A DNA stretch of 64,000 bases from Jidongwangia harbinensis (GCF_020216025.1 NZ_JAIWNC010000024.1:1-64000); one strand, 5' to 3'. Counted from the stretch's first letter, positions 25,946 to 34,854 are shown. The notes: generated from the sequence alone by a model not told the origin. A program made the numbers and translations.

Positions 25946-26465
25946 TGGTCCACTCCTCCATCGACTCCCCGGTGAGATTGATGCGTTCGCCGGCGAGCAA
26001 CTCGCGCAGCTTCGTCAGGCCACGGGAGGCCTGGCTCTTCGCCGTGCCCACCGTGCAGCCGAGGACGCCGGCCGTGTCCTCCAGGCTCAGGCCCAGGTAG
26101 TGCCGGAGCACGACGGCGGCCCGCTGCCGGGCCGGCACCGCGTCGAGCGCCGCCCGCAGGCGCATCCGCTCGTCGGCCGCACCGGCCGGGTCCCGCAGCG
26201 CGACCTCCGGCATGGCGTCGCCGGACGACCGCTCGCGCCGCCAGGGCCGCCGGGTCTCGTCGATCGCCGCCCGGTAGACCATGGTCTTGACGTAGAGATC
26301 GGGCCGTTCCAGCTTCCGCCAGCGGGGGTAGAGCTTGATCAGCGCGTTGGCCACGGCGTCCTCCGCCGCGTGCCAGTCCCCACAGGTGAGGTACGCCAGC
26401 TTGCGCAGCGACGCCATCTGTGACGTCACGAACTCCCGGAACGCTTGCTCGTCTTCGGCCTTCAA
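25932..26465 (-). CDS. ECF RNA polymerase sigma factor, SigE family
   Basis: 177 residues. Region 2 is FREFVTSQMASLRKLAYLTCGDWHAAEDAVANAL, typical of the actinobacterial SigE-type ECF group; region 4 is VPARQRAAVVLRHYLGLSLE with the helix-turn-helix VLGCTVGTAKSQASRGL. The start is probably TTG 26465, since AAGGAGG lies 8 bases upstream while the in-frame GTG 26489 and ATG 26585 have no ribosome site and would add non-conserved residues. It directs transcription of a regulon that probably includes its own operon. The sensor is the overlapping downstream membrane protein. Confidence 0.85.
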   Translation of the reverse strand: MKAEDEQAFREFVTSQMASLRKLAYLTCGDWHAAEDAVANALIKLYPRWRKLERPDLYVKTMVYRAAIDETRRPWRRERSSGDAMPEVALRDPAGAADERMRLRAALDAVPARQRAAVVLRHYLGLSLEDTAGVLGCTVGTAKSQASRGLTKLRELLAGERINLTGESMEEWTNAVA

Positions 26466-26586
26466 ATCGGCTGCCTCCTTGTGACGCACGTTGAACGGAG
26501 CCACCCGGCGAAAGAGTTGCACGGCGTGGAGAAGTAGTTGCGCGGTCACCTTCCGGTGATGACTCCGGCACGCTCGCTCGGGCACC

Positions 26587-26615
26587 TTGACAGTTCACGG
26601 CCGTCGGCCTAGCTT
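26587..26615 (+). promoter_or_regulatory. Sigma70-type promoter of the hydrolase-TetR-DUF4260 operon
   Basis: TTGACA (26587-26592), exactly 17 bases, then TAGCTT (26610-26615). Both boxes fit the actinobacterial vegetative consensus well. It lies 53 bp upstream of the GTG start at 26668, between that gene and the divergent sigma-factor gene. Confidence 0.65.
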
Positions 26616-26620
26616 CTTAG

Positions 26621-26644
26621 CTAATGGTAGTAGCCAAATGGCTA
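26621..26644 (+). promoter_or_regulatory. Palindromic candidate operator
   Basis: TAGCCAAATGGCTA (26631-26644) is a perfect 5-bp inverted repeat around AAAT. An imperfect TAGC half-site lies about 10 bases upstream, giving a roughly 27-bp TAGC...GCTA site. It begins just after the -10 box, where a TetR repressor would block transcription. The TetR gene at 27491 in the same operon is the natural candidate to bind it. Confidence 0.5.
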
Positions 26645-26667
26645 TGCCGGTGACCAAGGAGATCGTT

Positions 26668-27498
26668 GTGACCGAATTTCTGACTGTCGACTCCGGCACG
26701 ATCGCGTACGAGGTGACCGGCGACGGGCCGTTGGTCGTGCTGGCGCACGGCATCGGCGACAGTCGCGCGGCGTACCGGTTCGTCACGCCGCAGCTGGTCG
26801 CCGCCGGCTACCGGGTCGCCGCCGTCGACCTGCGCGGCACCGGCGAATCGAGCGCCCAGTGGCCGGCCTACAGCCGCACCGCCATCGCGGGAGACCTGAT
26901 CGCGGTGATCCGCCACCTCGGCGGCCCGGCCGTGCTGGTCGGCCACTCGATCTCCGGCGGGGCCGCGACCATCGCCGCCGCGCTGGCGCCCGAACTGCTC
27001 ACCGGCGTCGTCGAGCTGGCGCCGTTCACCCGCGCCCAGGCGATGAAGCTGAGCGACCTGAAGTCCGGCGCCTACCGCACGGGAGCGCTGCGGCTGGGCG
27101 GCGCCATGCTGGGCAGCGCCGGGCAGTGGCTGAAGTACCTCGACCACGCCTATCCGGGCGTCAAGCCCGCCGACTGGACCACCCGGCAGGCCCAGATCGC
27201 GGCCATGTTGCGCGAACCCGGCCGGATGAAGGCGCTCCAGGGCATGCTCAAGTCCTCGCCCGCCGACGCCGGTGCACAGCTGGGCCACGTGCGGTGCCCG
27301 GTCCTGATCGTCCAGGGCTCGCTCGACCCGGACTGGGTCGACCCGCGCGCCGAGGGCGAGGGGATCCTGGCGGAGCTGCCCGCCGGCCTGGGACGACTCG
27401 AGATCGTCGAGGGCGCCGGGCATTACCCGCACGCGCAGTACCCCGACGAGACGGCGACCCTGCTGCTCGCCTTCCTCCGGGCGAACGCGCGTGCCTAG
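26668..27498 (+). CDS. Alpha/beta-fold hydrolase
   Basis: 276 residues with the alpha/beta-hydrolase pattern: VLAHGIGDSRAAY (oxyanion), VDLRGTGESSA, nucleophile Ser in VGHSISGGAAT, Asp in QGSLDPDWV, and His in EGAGHYPHAQY. No signal peptide, so cytosolic. GTG 26668 is chosen for AAGGAG 6 bases upstream; ATG 26638 would add ten residues. Substrate unknown (ester, lactone or haloalkane possible). The TetR gene starts inside its last codons, so the two are coupled. Confidence 0.9.
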   Translation: MTEFLTVDSGTIAYEVTGDGPLVVLAHGIGDSRAAYRFVTPQLVAAGYRVAAVDLRGTGESSAQWPAYSRTAIAGDLIAVIRHLGGPAVLVGHSISGGAATIAAALAPELLTGVVELAPFTRAQAMKLSDLKSGAYRTGALRLGGAMLGSAGQWLKYLDHAYPGVKPADWTTRQAQIAAMLREPGRMKALQGMLKSSPADAGAQLGHVRCPVLIVQGSLDPDWVDPRAEGEGILAELPAGLGRLEIVEGAGHYPHAQYPDETATLLLAFLRANARA

Positions 27499-28075
27499 GG
27501 CCGGACTCGCCCCGGCCACGGTCGTCGCGGCCGGGGCGGCGCTGGCCGACGAGGTCGGCCTCGCGCATCTCACCATGAACCTGCTCGCCCGGCGGATCGG
27601 CGTGCGCCCGCCGTCGCTCTACAAGCATGTCGAATCCCTGCAGTCGCTGTACCGCGGCATCGCCCTCCAGGGCAAACGCGAACTCCGCGAGGCCCTGACC
27701 CGGGCGACCGCCGGACAGACCGGCGGGACGGCGGTCCATGCGTTCGCCGCCGCCTACCGCCGCTGGGTCCTCGAGCACCCCGGCCGGTACGCCGCCACCG
27801 TCCGCGCACCCGCCGCCCACGACGAGGAGGACCGCCGGAGCAGCGAGGAGGGTCTACGCGTGCTCCTCGACGTCCTCGCCGACTTCCCGCTGCACGACGG
27901 CCACGCCATCCACGCCACGCGGACGCTGCGATCGGCGCTGCACGGCTTCGCCAGCCTCGAGAGCGCGGGCGGATTCGGCCTGGCCGAGGACGTCGACCGC
28001 AGCTTCCGCTTCCTCGTCGACACCCTCGTCACCGTCCTGCAGACCGACCGACCCGACCGCGGAGGACCGGCATGA
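27491..28075 (+). CDS. TetR/AcrR-family regulator (WHG-type C-terminal domain)
   Basis: 194 residues. The N-terminal helix-turn-helix reads LTMNLLARRIGVRPPSLYKH. The C-terminal part (RYAATVRAP, ALHGFASLES, FLVDTLVTVL) fits the WHG/TetR_C_13-like group, in which HGFxxLE is conserved. GTG 27491 lies within the end of the hydrolase gene (8-bp overlap), and the next gene starts in an ATGA overlap. It probably represses its own operon through the palindrome at 26631. Confidence 0.9.
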   Translation: MPRAGLAPATVVAAGAALADEVGLAHLTMNLLARRIGVRPPSLYKHVESLQSLYRGIALQGKRELREALTRATAGQTGGTAVHAFAAAYRRWVLEHPGRYAATVRAPAAHDEEDRRSSEEGLRVLLDVLADFPLHDGHAIHATRTLRSALHGFASLESAGGFGLAEDVDRSFRFLVDTLVTVLQTDRPDRGGPA

Positions 28076-28482
28076 CCGACAGCACCGACGAGCAGATCCC
28101 CGGCGTGGTCACCGGCCGGCCGCTGACCTGGTTACGCGTCGAGGGCCTGGCCGTCGCCGGAGCCGCACTGGCCGTCTACGCCGCCACCGGCCACTCCTGG
28201 TGGCTGGTCCCGGCACTGTTCCTCGTCCCCGACCTGTCCTGGCTCGCCTACCTGGCCGGACCGAAGGCCGGTGCGTGGGTGTACAACCTCGCGCACACCG
28301 CACCGCTGCCGCTGGCGCTGCTCGCCGCCGGAGCCTGGTGGGACCACAGCGGACTCACCGTCGCCGGCGCGGTCGGGCTGCTCCACCTCGGCCTCGACCG
28401 GCTCCTGAAGTACGGCGTCAAGTACGACCACAGCTTCGGCCTCACCCACCTCGGCGTCCACGGCCCCCACCAGCACCACTGA
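28072..28482 (+). CDS. DUF4260 membrane protein
   Basis: 136 residues with three to four hydrophobic helices. LFLVPDLSWLAYLAGPKAG, YNLAHTAPLPLAL and the C-terminal GLTHLGVHGPHQHH fit DUF4260, a small membrane family of unknown function often found with TetR regulators. It overlaps the TetR gene by 4 bp (ATGA). The His-rich tail (HGPHQHH) could bind metal; that is speculation. Confidence 0.85.
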   Translation: MTDSTDEQIPGVVTGRPLTWLRVEGLAVAGAALAVYAATGHSWWLVPALFLVPDLSWLAYLAGPKAGAWVYNLAHTAPLPLALLAAGAWWDHSGLTVAGAVGLLHLGLDRLLKYGVKYDHSFGLTHLGVHGPHQHH

Positions 28483-28620
28483 CAGGCCGTTCGCCGACCC
28501 CTGGCCGGCGGGGTGTCGCCGATGCGACAGAAGCTCGGCCGAACGAACCCGGCGTGCCCGGTGACGAACCGGAGGACAAGGCAACCATTCAAGGCACCGT
28601 TCGAGGAGTTGGCATCGTGC

Positions 28621-29751
28621 ATGGGCCCCATCCGAAGATCCAGCGCCGTCCTGGCCGCCTCCACAGTGGCGACGGCCGTCCTCCTTCCCGCGGCGGCGAC
28701 GGCTGCACCGCCGGTCGGCACGGGGCACCTGGTCCAGTTGGATTCCCTGGGCGGCCAGGGTTCGTACGCCGTCGACATGAACGAGCGCGGTGACCTGACC
28801 GGCCAGAGCGGCGACACCACCGGCGCCTCCCGCGCCGTGGTCTGGCGGCACGGCGAGCGCTCACCCACCGCTCTGGGCGTCGATCGCGCACGCCCCGTGT
28901 CCATCAGCGGGAACGGCCACATCGCCGGGCACGTCGACCGCGCGTTGTTCCGGTGGCGCGCAGGCGCCGCCACCTATCTGCGGCGCAGTGCCGTGGCCTC
29001 CTTCCACGACCCCTTGATCAACGACCGGGGCCAGGTGGCCAGCGCCGCCGTCGACCAGAACGGCACCTCCCGGGCCTTCGTCTGGGACGGCGAACGCATG
29101 ACCATGTTGCCCACACCCGCCGGGATGAACAGCACCGTCGCGGACATCAACGACCGGGGCCAGGTGGTCGGCGCCCTCATCGCACCCGGCGGCTCCACCG
29201 AGCACGCGGTGCTGTGGCAGCAGGGCCGGATGATCAGACTGGGCACGCTCGGCGGCGCCGGCAGCACTCCGAAGGCGATCAACCAGCGCGGTCAGGTGAT
29301 CGGGAACAGCACCATCGCGGGGTCGTCCACGGAACATCCCTTCCTGTGGCAGCACGGCCGGATGACCGACCTGCTCGCGGGTACCGACGCCACCACCGCC
29401 CGGGTCGTGGCCATCAACGCCGCCGGCATGATGACCGGCTCCGCGAGCTTCGGCGACCCGCACTCGCGGCCGGTGCTCTGGCGGGACGGCCAGATGATCG
29501 ACATCGGCCTGCCCGGCCACGCCGGAATCGGCACGGACATCAACGACCACGGTGACGTCTCCGGCCCCACCTGGCCGAATCCCCAGGAAGGCTCCGCCGT
29601 GCCGTTCCGATGGCGCACCGGACACACCACCTTGTTCCCGGAGCCGGCCGGCGACATCGACATGGCAGTTCTCGGCATCGACCCGCACGGCGACATCGCG
29701 ATGAACCAGGAGACCTCGCGAGCCGGCAACATCGTGCTGCGATCCGTCTGA
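28621..29751 (+). CDS. Secreted HAF-repeat protein
   Basis: 376 residues. A signal peptide (AVLAASTVATAVLLPAAATA) is followed by about seven repeats of 40-50 residues, each containing a variant of INDRGQVVG and then FLWxxGxMxxL, as in the extracellular HAF repeat family, which folds like a beta-propeller. Function unknown. ATG 28621 has GAGGAG at a longer than usual spacing (11). It is a single gene; the convergent DUF6544 gene ends 28 bp downstream. Confidence 0.88.
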   Translation: MGPIRRSSAVLAASTVATAVLLPAAATAAPPVGTGHLVQLDSLGGQGSYAVDMNERGDLTGQSGDTTGASRAVVWRHGERSPTALGVDRARPVSISGNGHIAGHVDRALFRWRAGAATYLRRSAVASFHDPLINDRGQVASAAVDQNGTSRAFVWDGERMTMLPTPAGMNSTVADINDRGQVVGALIAPGGSTEHAVLWQQGRMIRLGTLGGAGSTPKAINQRGQVIGNSTIAGSSTEHPFLWQHGRMTDLLAGTDATTARVVAINAAGMMTGSASFGDPHSRPVLWRDGQMIDIGLPGHAGIGTDINDHGDVSGPTWPNPQEGSAVPFRWRTGHTTLFPEPAGDIDMAVLGIDPHGDIAMNQETSRAGNIVLRSV

Positions 29752-29779
29752 GCCGGGTCCGGCCCACCGGCCGGTGACT

Positions 29780-30598
29780 TCAGCGGTACGCGGCGCTGTC
29801 GACGGTGTAGGCGATGAACCGGCCCTCGGCACTTCCGTCGGTCGCGTGCTCCCACCCGGCGCTGACCTCGGTCGGGATCGTGAAGCCGTCGAAGCTGGCT
29901 TCCGCCCCGAGGTCGGCGCCGAACGGGCGTTCCCGGAATCCGCTCCGGCCGCTCGCGCCCCAGCGCGACATGGCGACCGAGGTGAGCGCACCGCCGGCCG
30001 ACACGGAGAGCACGACCTCGTGGAAGCCGCTGTCCACCTTGATCCGGGCGGCGACCGTGCCGGCGTCCATCGCGCGCCATTTGACCTGCGGGCTGAGCGC
30101 CGCGGCAGGCAGGCTGATCAGCAGCTCGCCGGCATGCCGGCCGGCCGCGCTCCGGGTCACCTCGGGACCGGCGGCGGACGTCACCGGAACCGCGCCGAAC
30201 GCCCGCCAGCGCATCTGACCGGTGTGCCGGCTGTACCGGTCGAAACCGACAACCGGCATACCGAACATCGAGGCGGTGGCCGCCCAGACGAAGCCGCGCG
30301 TGGCCGACGTCCGCTGGACGGCGGCGAAGGACCGCCATCCGCCGAGCCGGATCCGGCCGTGGGAAGCCAGCTCGACGGCGAACAGCATCGGGGTGCCCGG
30401 GGCGATGGCGTGCAGCACCCAGCGCCGGGCCGGTTCGGGCAGGTTCGCGGTCATGTCCGGGTGGAAGAGTGCGGGCGCCAGGGTCGGCGCCCGAAGGTCG
30501 GCCCAGTCACTGCGCGCGTCGTCGGTCAGGCATCGCGGAACGGTGGACGGCATCCCGGCGACCGCACGGCGACCGGCATTCGATGAATCGATGGGCAC
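29780..30598 (-). CDS. DUF6544-like protein
   Basis: 272 residues without a membrane segment. Conserved blocks are PEPARRWVLHAIAPGTP, ASHGRIRLGGWRSF, GFVWAATASMFGMPVVGFDR, GQMRWRAFGAVPV and GPEVTRSAAGR, followed by a beta-rich region ending FDGFTIPTEVSAGW. I recognise this as the DUF6544 (formerly DUF6920) family, function unknown. GTG 30598 is chosen because GAGGAGGA lies 8 bases upstream. The frame extends further upstream without conserved sequence. Confidence 0.8.
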   Translation of the reverse strand: MPIDSSNAGRRAVAGMPSTVPRCLTDDARSDWADLRAPTLAPALFHPDMTANLPEPARRWVLHAIAPGTPMLFAVELASHGRIRLGGWRSFAAVQRTSATRGFVWAATASMFGMPVVGFDRYSRHTGQMRWRAFGAVPVTSAAGPEVTRSAAGRHAGELLISLPAAALSPQVKWRAMDAGTVAARIKVDSGFHEVVLSVSAGGALTSVAMSRWGASGRSGFRERPFGADLGAEASFDGFTIPTEVSAGWEHATDGSAEGRFIAYTVDSAAYR

Positions 30599-30812
30599 GG
30601 GTGACGTCCTCCTCGCGAGCCCCGCGGGGCTGCTGGATGGTGCCGGAGCGCTTGACCCGGCCGGAAAGAGTGCACCACCGGGGGCTCGGGCGACATGCCG
30701 ACCGTACGCCTGTCCGACCGGGAGTGGCGACCACCCGGCCCGGCCGTCTCTTCCGGCGGTCGTCACGGAAACGGTCCTGGCGCGGCGGCGGCCGGTGCGG
30801 AAGACTCCGGGC

Positions 30813-31631
30813 ATGCGTGATCGCTGGCGCCGGTGGGCGTGGGTCGGCGTCCTGGCCGTCGGGCTGGTCCTCTACTTCGCGGTGCTGCGGACGCTGACCG
30901 GCACGCAGAACCCGAACTTCGTACCGGCCCTCATCCTGCTCGGCGCGACCGTGGTGCCGCTGTCCTTCCTCACCTTCGCCCAGGCCCGCACCGGCCGCTG
31001 GCAGGTACCCGCGTCCACCCTGGTGGTGGCGGCCTTCTTCGGCGGCGTCATCGGCACCGTGGTGGCCGGCACGCTGGAGTACGACACCCTGCGCGGGCTC
31101 GGCGCGCTGCCGATGGTCCTGGTGGCCCTGATCGAGGAGACCGCGAAGCTGATCGTCCCGGTGGTGCTGCTGTTCCTGGTGCTGGCCCGGCGCGGGCGGC
31201 GGCTGCCCTCGGACGGGCTGATCATCGGGGTCGCCGCGGGCATGGGGTTCGCCGCGCTGGAGACCATGGGCTACGCGTTCACCGCGCTGCTGTCCTCGCG
31301 GGGCGACATCGGCACGGTCGAGGAGACGCTGTTCGTCCGCGGCCTCACCTCGCCGGCCGGGCACACCGCCTGGACCGGCCTCACCGCGGGCGCGCTCTGG
31401 GCGGTGCTGGCCAGCCCGGGCGCGCGGCGTGCGCTGGAGTTCCTCGGTACGTTCGCCGGCGCGGTCGCGCTGCACGCGCTCTGGGACACGTTCTCCGGGG
31501 TCGTCCCGTTCCTGGTGCTGGCGGCGATCAGCCTCGGCTGGCTGTTCCGGGCCCTGCACCGGTACCGCGCGTTCGGCGACCACCGGGCCGCCCCGGGGCC
31601 AGTCCCAGGTACCACCGGGCCAGTTCCCTAG
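30813..31631 (+). CDS. PrsW-family membrane protease-like protein
   Basis: 272 residues, about eight helices. The PrsW/CPBP-like metal-site motifs are present: EEttK as ALIEETAKLIVPV, GFAALETMGYAF, AGHTAWTGLTAGA and LHALWDTFSG. In Bacillus PrsW cleaves an anti-sigma factor; actinobacterial members are of unknown target. ATG 30813 sits at the start of the first helix. Its stop TAG lies in the sequence CCTAGG, whose complementary strand also supplies the stop of the convergent TPR gene. Confidence 0.88.
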   Translation: MRDRWRRWAWVGVLAVGLVLYFAVLRTLTGTQNPNFVPALILLGATVVPLSFLTFAQARTGRWQVPASTLVVAAFFGGVIGTVVAGTLEYDTLRGLGALPMVLVALIEETAKLIVPVVLLFLVLARRGRRLPSDGLIIGVAAGMGFAALETMGYAFTALLSSRGDIGTVEETLFVRGLTSPAGHTAWTGLTAGALWAVLASPGARRALEFLGTFAGAVALHALWDTFSGVVPFLVLAAISLGWLFRALHRYRAFGDHRAAPGPVPGTTGPVP

Positions 31632-32650
31632 GCGTCACCGGTCCGGGGCGCCGGCACGACCGGGCGGAGCTTGCCGCCCGCCGCGACGTACCCGCGCCGG
31701 GCCCGGTCTGCCAGCGTCGCCGACCCGCACGTCTCGGCCAGCTCGGCGGCCTCGCGCAGGACCCGCCGGGCCTGCGGACGACGGCGCGCCGCGGTCAGTG
31801 CCTCGCCGAAGGCGACCAGGGCCAGCGCGTACTCGAACCGGCGCGGTGTCTCCCGGAGCACCCGGACCGCCTCGTCCAGCGCGGCCAGCCCGGCCGGTCC
31901 GTCCAGCACCGTGCCCTCGACCCGCAGCGCCCGGCCCAGCGTGGACGCCGGCCCGGACCGGCGGGCCGCGGCGACCTCCGCGGCGACCAGCCGGGCGGCC
32001 GCCTCCCGGGTGCCGGTCGCGGCCAGCACCTGCGCCGCCGCGGACCGCCAGGGCAGCACGTGCGGCCGGTCGGCCTGCCGTGCGGCCAGCCGCTCGCCAC
32101 AGTGGAACAGGTCGGCCAGGCCCTCGCCGGGGCGGCCGGTGTCGGCGTACAGGCGCCCTCGGGCGTACCGCAACGCCAGCGCGCCGGAGCCGTCGCCGGG
32201 CTCACCGTCCAGTTCGGCCAGTAGCTTCTCCGCGCCCTGGAGGTCGCCCCGGTCGTGCCGGGTGGCGATCCGCCGGGCCAGCAGCAGGACCACCGCGTCC
32301 CCGCGCGGGTCGGCGCCGGCGGCCGCGAACAGTTCGGCCGCGAGTTCGCCGTCGCGTTCGGCGGCCGGCATGTCGCCGAGCCGGCGGTACACCGAGGTGC
32401 GCAGCGCGTGGGCCGCGGCCAGGGCGGCCGGTGAGCGCCAGCGGGTGGCGGCGGCGATCGCGGTGTCGCAGGCGGTGTACGCCGTGGACAGATCGTCGGC
32501 GTCCGCCCGGACGGCGGCGGCGCGCAGGTATCGGGGAAGGTCGTCGACGCCCGCCGGGGGCGGCAGCGGCGCGGGACGACGCGGGTCATGGCGAGGAGTG
32601 ACGGTTCGCGTACGTTCCGCCACCCTCAGCCGGTCGTCACTGACGGTCAT
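31628..32650 (-). CDS. Orphan TPR-rich protein resembling the middle part of LAL/LuxR regulators
   Basis: 340 residues of helical repeats. The C-terminal third (GPASTLGRALRVEGTVLDG, ALDEAVRVLRETPRRFEYA, RRRPQARRVLREAAELAETCG) is very like the TPR region of large ATP-binding LuxR-type (LAL) activators. In those proteins the next segment is the LuxR DNA-binding domain, yet here the gene stops after RRGYVAAGG. The AAA domain is also absent. It is either an independent TPR protein or a remnant of a LAL gene. Start at ATG 32650. Confidence 0.75.
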   Translation of the reverse strand: MTVSDDRLRVAERTRTVTPRHDPRRPAPLPPPAGVDDLPRYLRAAAVRADADDLSTAYTACDTAIAAATRWRSPAALAAAHALRTSVYRRLGDMPAAERDGELAAELFAAAGADPRGDAVVLLLARRIATRHDRGDLQGAEKLLAELDGEPGDGSGALALRYARGRLYADTGRPGEGLADLFHCGERLAARQADRPHVLPWRSAAAQVLAATGTREAAARLVAAEVAAARRSGPASTLGRALRVEGTVLDGPAGLAALDEAVRVLRETPRRFEYALALVAFGEALTAARRRPQARRVLREAAELAETCGSATLADRARRGYVAAGGKLRPVVPAPRTGDA

Positions 32651-32743
32651 GTCTTGTGTGTACCCCGTCGGGCTACCGGAACACCATGCCGCCGCGCCGG
32701 GTGCGGCGTGGACTGCGCCGAACGGTCGCGGTTGAATGCCGGA

Positions 32744-33649
32744 GTGCGCAGCCCGACCCAACGCGATCTCCAGGTCGACGACATCGCCGCCATCGTCCGG
32801 GACGGCCTGGGCGCCGCTCTCACCGGCGCCGCGGAACTGTCCGGCGGCGGGTTCGCCACGGTCTGGCGCGCGTCACTGACCGACGGGCGGGACGTGGTGG
32901 TCAAGGTGGGGCCGCCGCCGCGGGCCCGGTTGCTGGGGTACGAGCGCGGGCTGGTCGCGGCGGAGGCGGCGTACTTCCGGCTGGTCGGCGAGCGCGCCCC
33001 GGTACCCGCCGTGCTGGCCGAGCGGGACGACTGGCTGATCACCACGTTTCTGCCCGGCCGCACGCTGACCGAGGTGACCGACCCGGCCGAGGCGGACCCG
33101 GTCCGCTCCCAGCTCGGCGCCGCGGTGGCCCGGATCCACGAGATCACCGGACCGCGCTTCGGCTACACCGGCGACCGGCCGTCCGGCGCCGACTGGCCCA
33201 CCGCGTTCGCCGCGATGATCGACGACCTGCGGGCCGACGCGGCCGCCTGGGACGTGCCGCTCCCCCGCCTGGGCGCGCTCGACACCGCCGCACTGGCCGA
33301 GGTGCGGCGGCCCGCTCTGCTGCACTTCGACCTCTGGGACGGCAACGTGCTGGCCTCCGGCGACCGGCTCACCGGCCTGGTCGACGGCGAGCGCCACCTG
33401 TACGGCGATCCGCTGCTGGACCTGGTCTCCCCGGCGCTGTTCCGGCGGATCGAGGACGAGCCGGACCACCCGTTCCTGCGCGGGTACCCGGTCGACCTGA
33501 ACGACGCGGCCCGGCACCGGCTCACGCTCTACCGAATCCACCTCTACCTGCTGATGGTCGCCGAGGGACCGAGCCGCGGCCTGCCCGTGGGCAGCGACCG
33601 GCACGCCCACCTGACCCGATTGCTGACCGAGGAGATCGACCGGCTCTAG
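32744..33649 (+). CDS. Phosphotransferase-family (APH-like) protein
   Basis: 301 residues with a kinase-like fold: FATVWRASLTDGRDVVVKVG (nucleotide loop and lysine), catalytic LLHFDLWDGNVL, and GLVDGERHLYGDPLLDLV in the place of the metal-binding DFG. Members phosphorylate aminoglycosides, choline, homoserine or sugars; the substrate here is unclear. GTG 32744 is the first start with no clear ribosome site, so a leaderless mRNA is likely. TTG 32732 is an alternative. Confidence 0.88.
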   Translation: MRSPTQRDLQVDDIAAIVRDGLGAALTGAAELSGGGFATVWRASLTDGRDVVVKVGPPPRARLLGYERGLVAAEAAYFRLVGERAPVPAVLAERDDWLITTFLPGRTLTEVTDPAEADPVRSQLGAAVARIHEITGPRFGYTGDRPSGADWPTAFAAMIDDLRADAAAWDVPLPRLGALDTAALAEVRRPALLHFDLWDGNVLASGDRLTGLVDGERHLYGDPLLDLVSPALFRRIEDEPDHPFLRGYPVDLNDAARHRLTLYRIHLYLLMVAEGPSRGLPVGSDRHAHLTRLLTEEIDRL

Positions 33650-33709
33650 GCCGCACCTGCGGCGACCCACCCGTTCAAACCCTCGCAGATGCCAGGGTAC
33701 GGTGGGCCG

Positions 33710-34108
33710 GTGACCACCTACCGCATCGGCGAGGCCGCCGCGCTGCTGGGCGTCAGCGTCGACACCGTGCGGCGCTGGATCGACGCCGGCCGGTTGACCG
33801 CGGACCGCGACCGGCACGGGCACCGCAGCATCGCGGGCGCCGACCTGGCCGCGTTCGCGCGGTCGCTCGGTGACGACCCGGACGCCGGCGCGCACCGCTC
33901 CTCGGCCCGCAACCGGCTGCGCGGCATCGTCACCGCGATCACCCGGGACGCGGTGATGGCGCAGGTGGACATCCAGGCCGGGCCGTTCCGGGTGGTGTCG
34001 CTGATGAGCCGGGAAGCGGTCGACGAGCTGGCCCTGGAGGTCGGCTCGCCGGCCATCGCGGTGATCAAGTCGACCACCGTGGTGGTGGAACGGGAGGACG
34101 CCGGATGA
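33710..34108 (+). CDS. HTH-Mop (TOBE) molybdate-responsive regulator
   Basis: 132 residues. Residues 1 to about 55 are a MerR/excisionase-type helix-turn-helix (RIGEAAALLGVSVDTVRRWI). Residues about 65-132 are a single Mop/TOBE molybdate-binding domain (NRLRGIVTAITRDAVMAQVDI, SREAVDELAL, AIAVIKSTTVVV). This is a short ModE-like architecture found next to mod transport genes in actinomycetes. GTG 33710; its stop overlaps the modA ATG by 4 bp. It probably senses molybdate/tungstate and regulates the operon. Confidence 0.9.
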   Translation: MTTYRIGEAAALLGVSVDTVRRWIDAGRLTADRDRHGHRSIAGADLAAFARSLGDDPDAGAHRSSARNRLRGIVTAITRDAVMAQVDIQAGPFRVVSLMSREAVDELALEVGSPAIAVIKSTTVVVEREDAG

Positions 34109-34854
34109 GGGCGCGTGCCCTGCTGGCCGCCGCGGTCCTGCTGGCCGCCGGGTGCGGCGACGCCGGCGGTGCCGCCGACGCGAACGTGGTGACCGTACTG
34201 GCGGCGTCGTCGTTGACCGAGTCGTTCACCCGCCTCGGCGACGCGTACGAACGCGACCGTCCGGGCGCCGAGGTGCGGTTCTCGTTCGGCGGCAGCTCCG
34301 GCCTGGCCCAGCAGATCGTCTCCGGCGCGCCCGCCGACGTGTTCGCCGCCGCCAGCCCGGCCACCATGAAGACCGTCACCGACGCCGGACGTGGCGCCGG
34401 ACCACCGGCCGTGTTCGCCCGCAACCAGCTGGTCATCGCGGTGCCGAAGGGCAACCCGCGGCGGATCACCACACCGGCCGCGCTGGCCGGCCGCGACGTC
34501 AAGGTGGCGCTCTGCGCCGCCCAGGTGCCGTGCGGCTCGGCCGCCGCCACGGCCCTGGCGGCGGCCGGGGTCGAGGTCACCCCGGTGACCCAGGAACAGG
34601 ACGTGAAGGCGGCGCTCGCCAAGGTCAAGCTGGGCGAGGTGGACGCGGCCCTGGTGTACCGCACGGATGCCCGGTCCGCCGCCGCCGAGGTCGACGCGGT
34701 GGAGTTCGCCGGATCGGCGCGGGCGGTCAACGACTACCCGGTCGTGGCGCTCACCGACGCGCCGAACCCGGACGGTGCCGCCGCGTTCGTCGCCTTCGTC
34801 CGCGGGCCGGCCGGGCAGCAGATCCTCGCCGACGCCGGATTCCAGCGGCCGTGA
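34105..34854 (+). CDS. modA: Molybdate ABC transporter, substrate-binding lipoprotein
   Basis: 249 residues. A lipoprotein signal with lipobox LLAAGC (Cys at about 17) is followed by a ModA fold: VLAASSLTESF, FSFGGSSGLAQQIVSGAPAD, FARNQLVIAVPKGNP, GEVDAALVYRTDA. It captures molybdate or tungstate outside the membrane. It is joined by 4-bp overlaps to the regulator before and modB after. Confidence 0.93.
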   Translation: MRARALLAAAVLLAAGCGDAGGAADANVVTVLAASSLTESFTRLGDAYERDRPGAEVRFSFGGSSGLAQQIVSGAPADVFAAASPATMKTVTDAGRGAGPPAVFARNQLVIAVPKGNPRRITTPAALAGRDVKVALCAAQVPCGSAAATALAAAGVEVTPVTQEQDVKAALAKVKLGEVDAALVYRTDARSAAAEVDAVEFAGSARAVNDYPVVALTDAPNPDGAAAFVAFVRGPAGQQILADAGFQRP

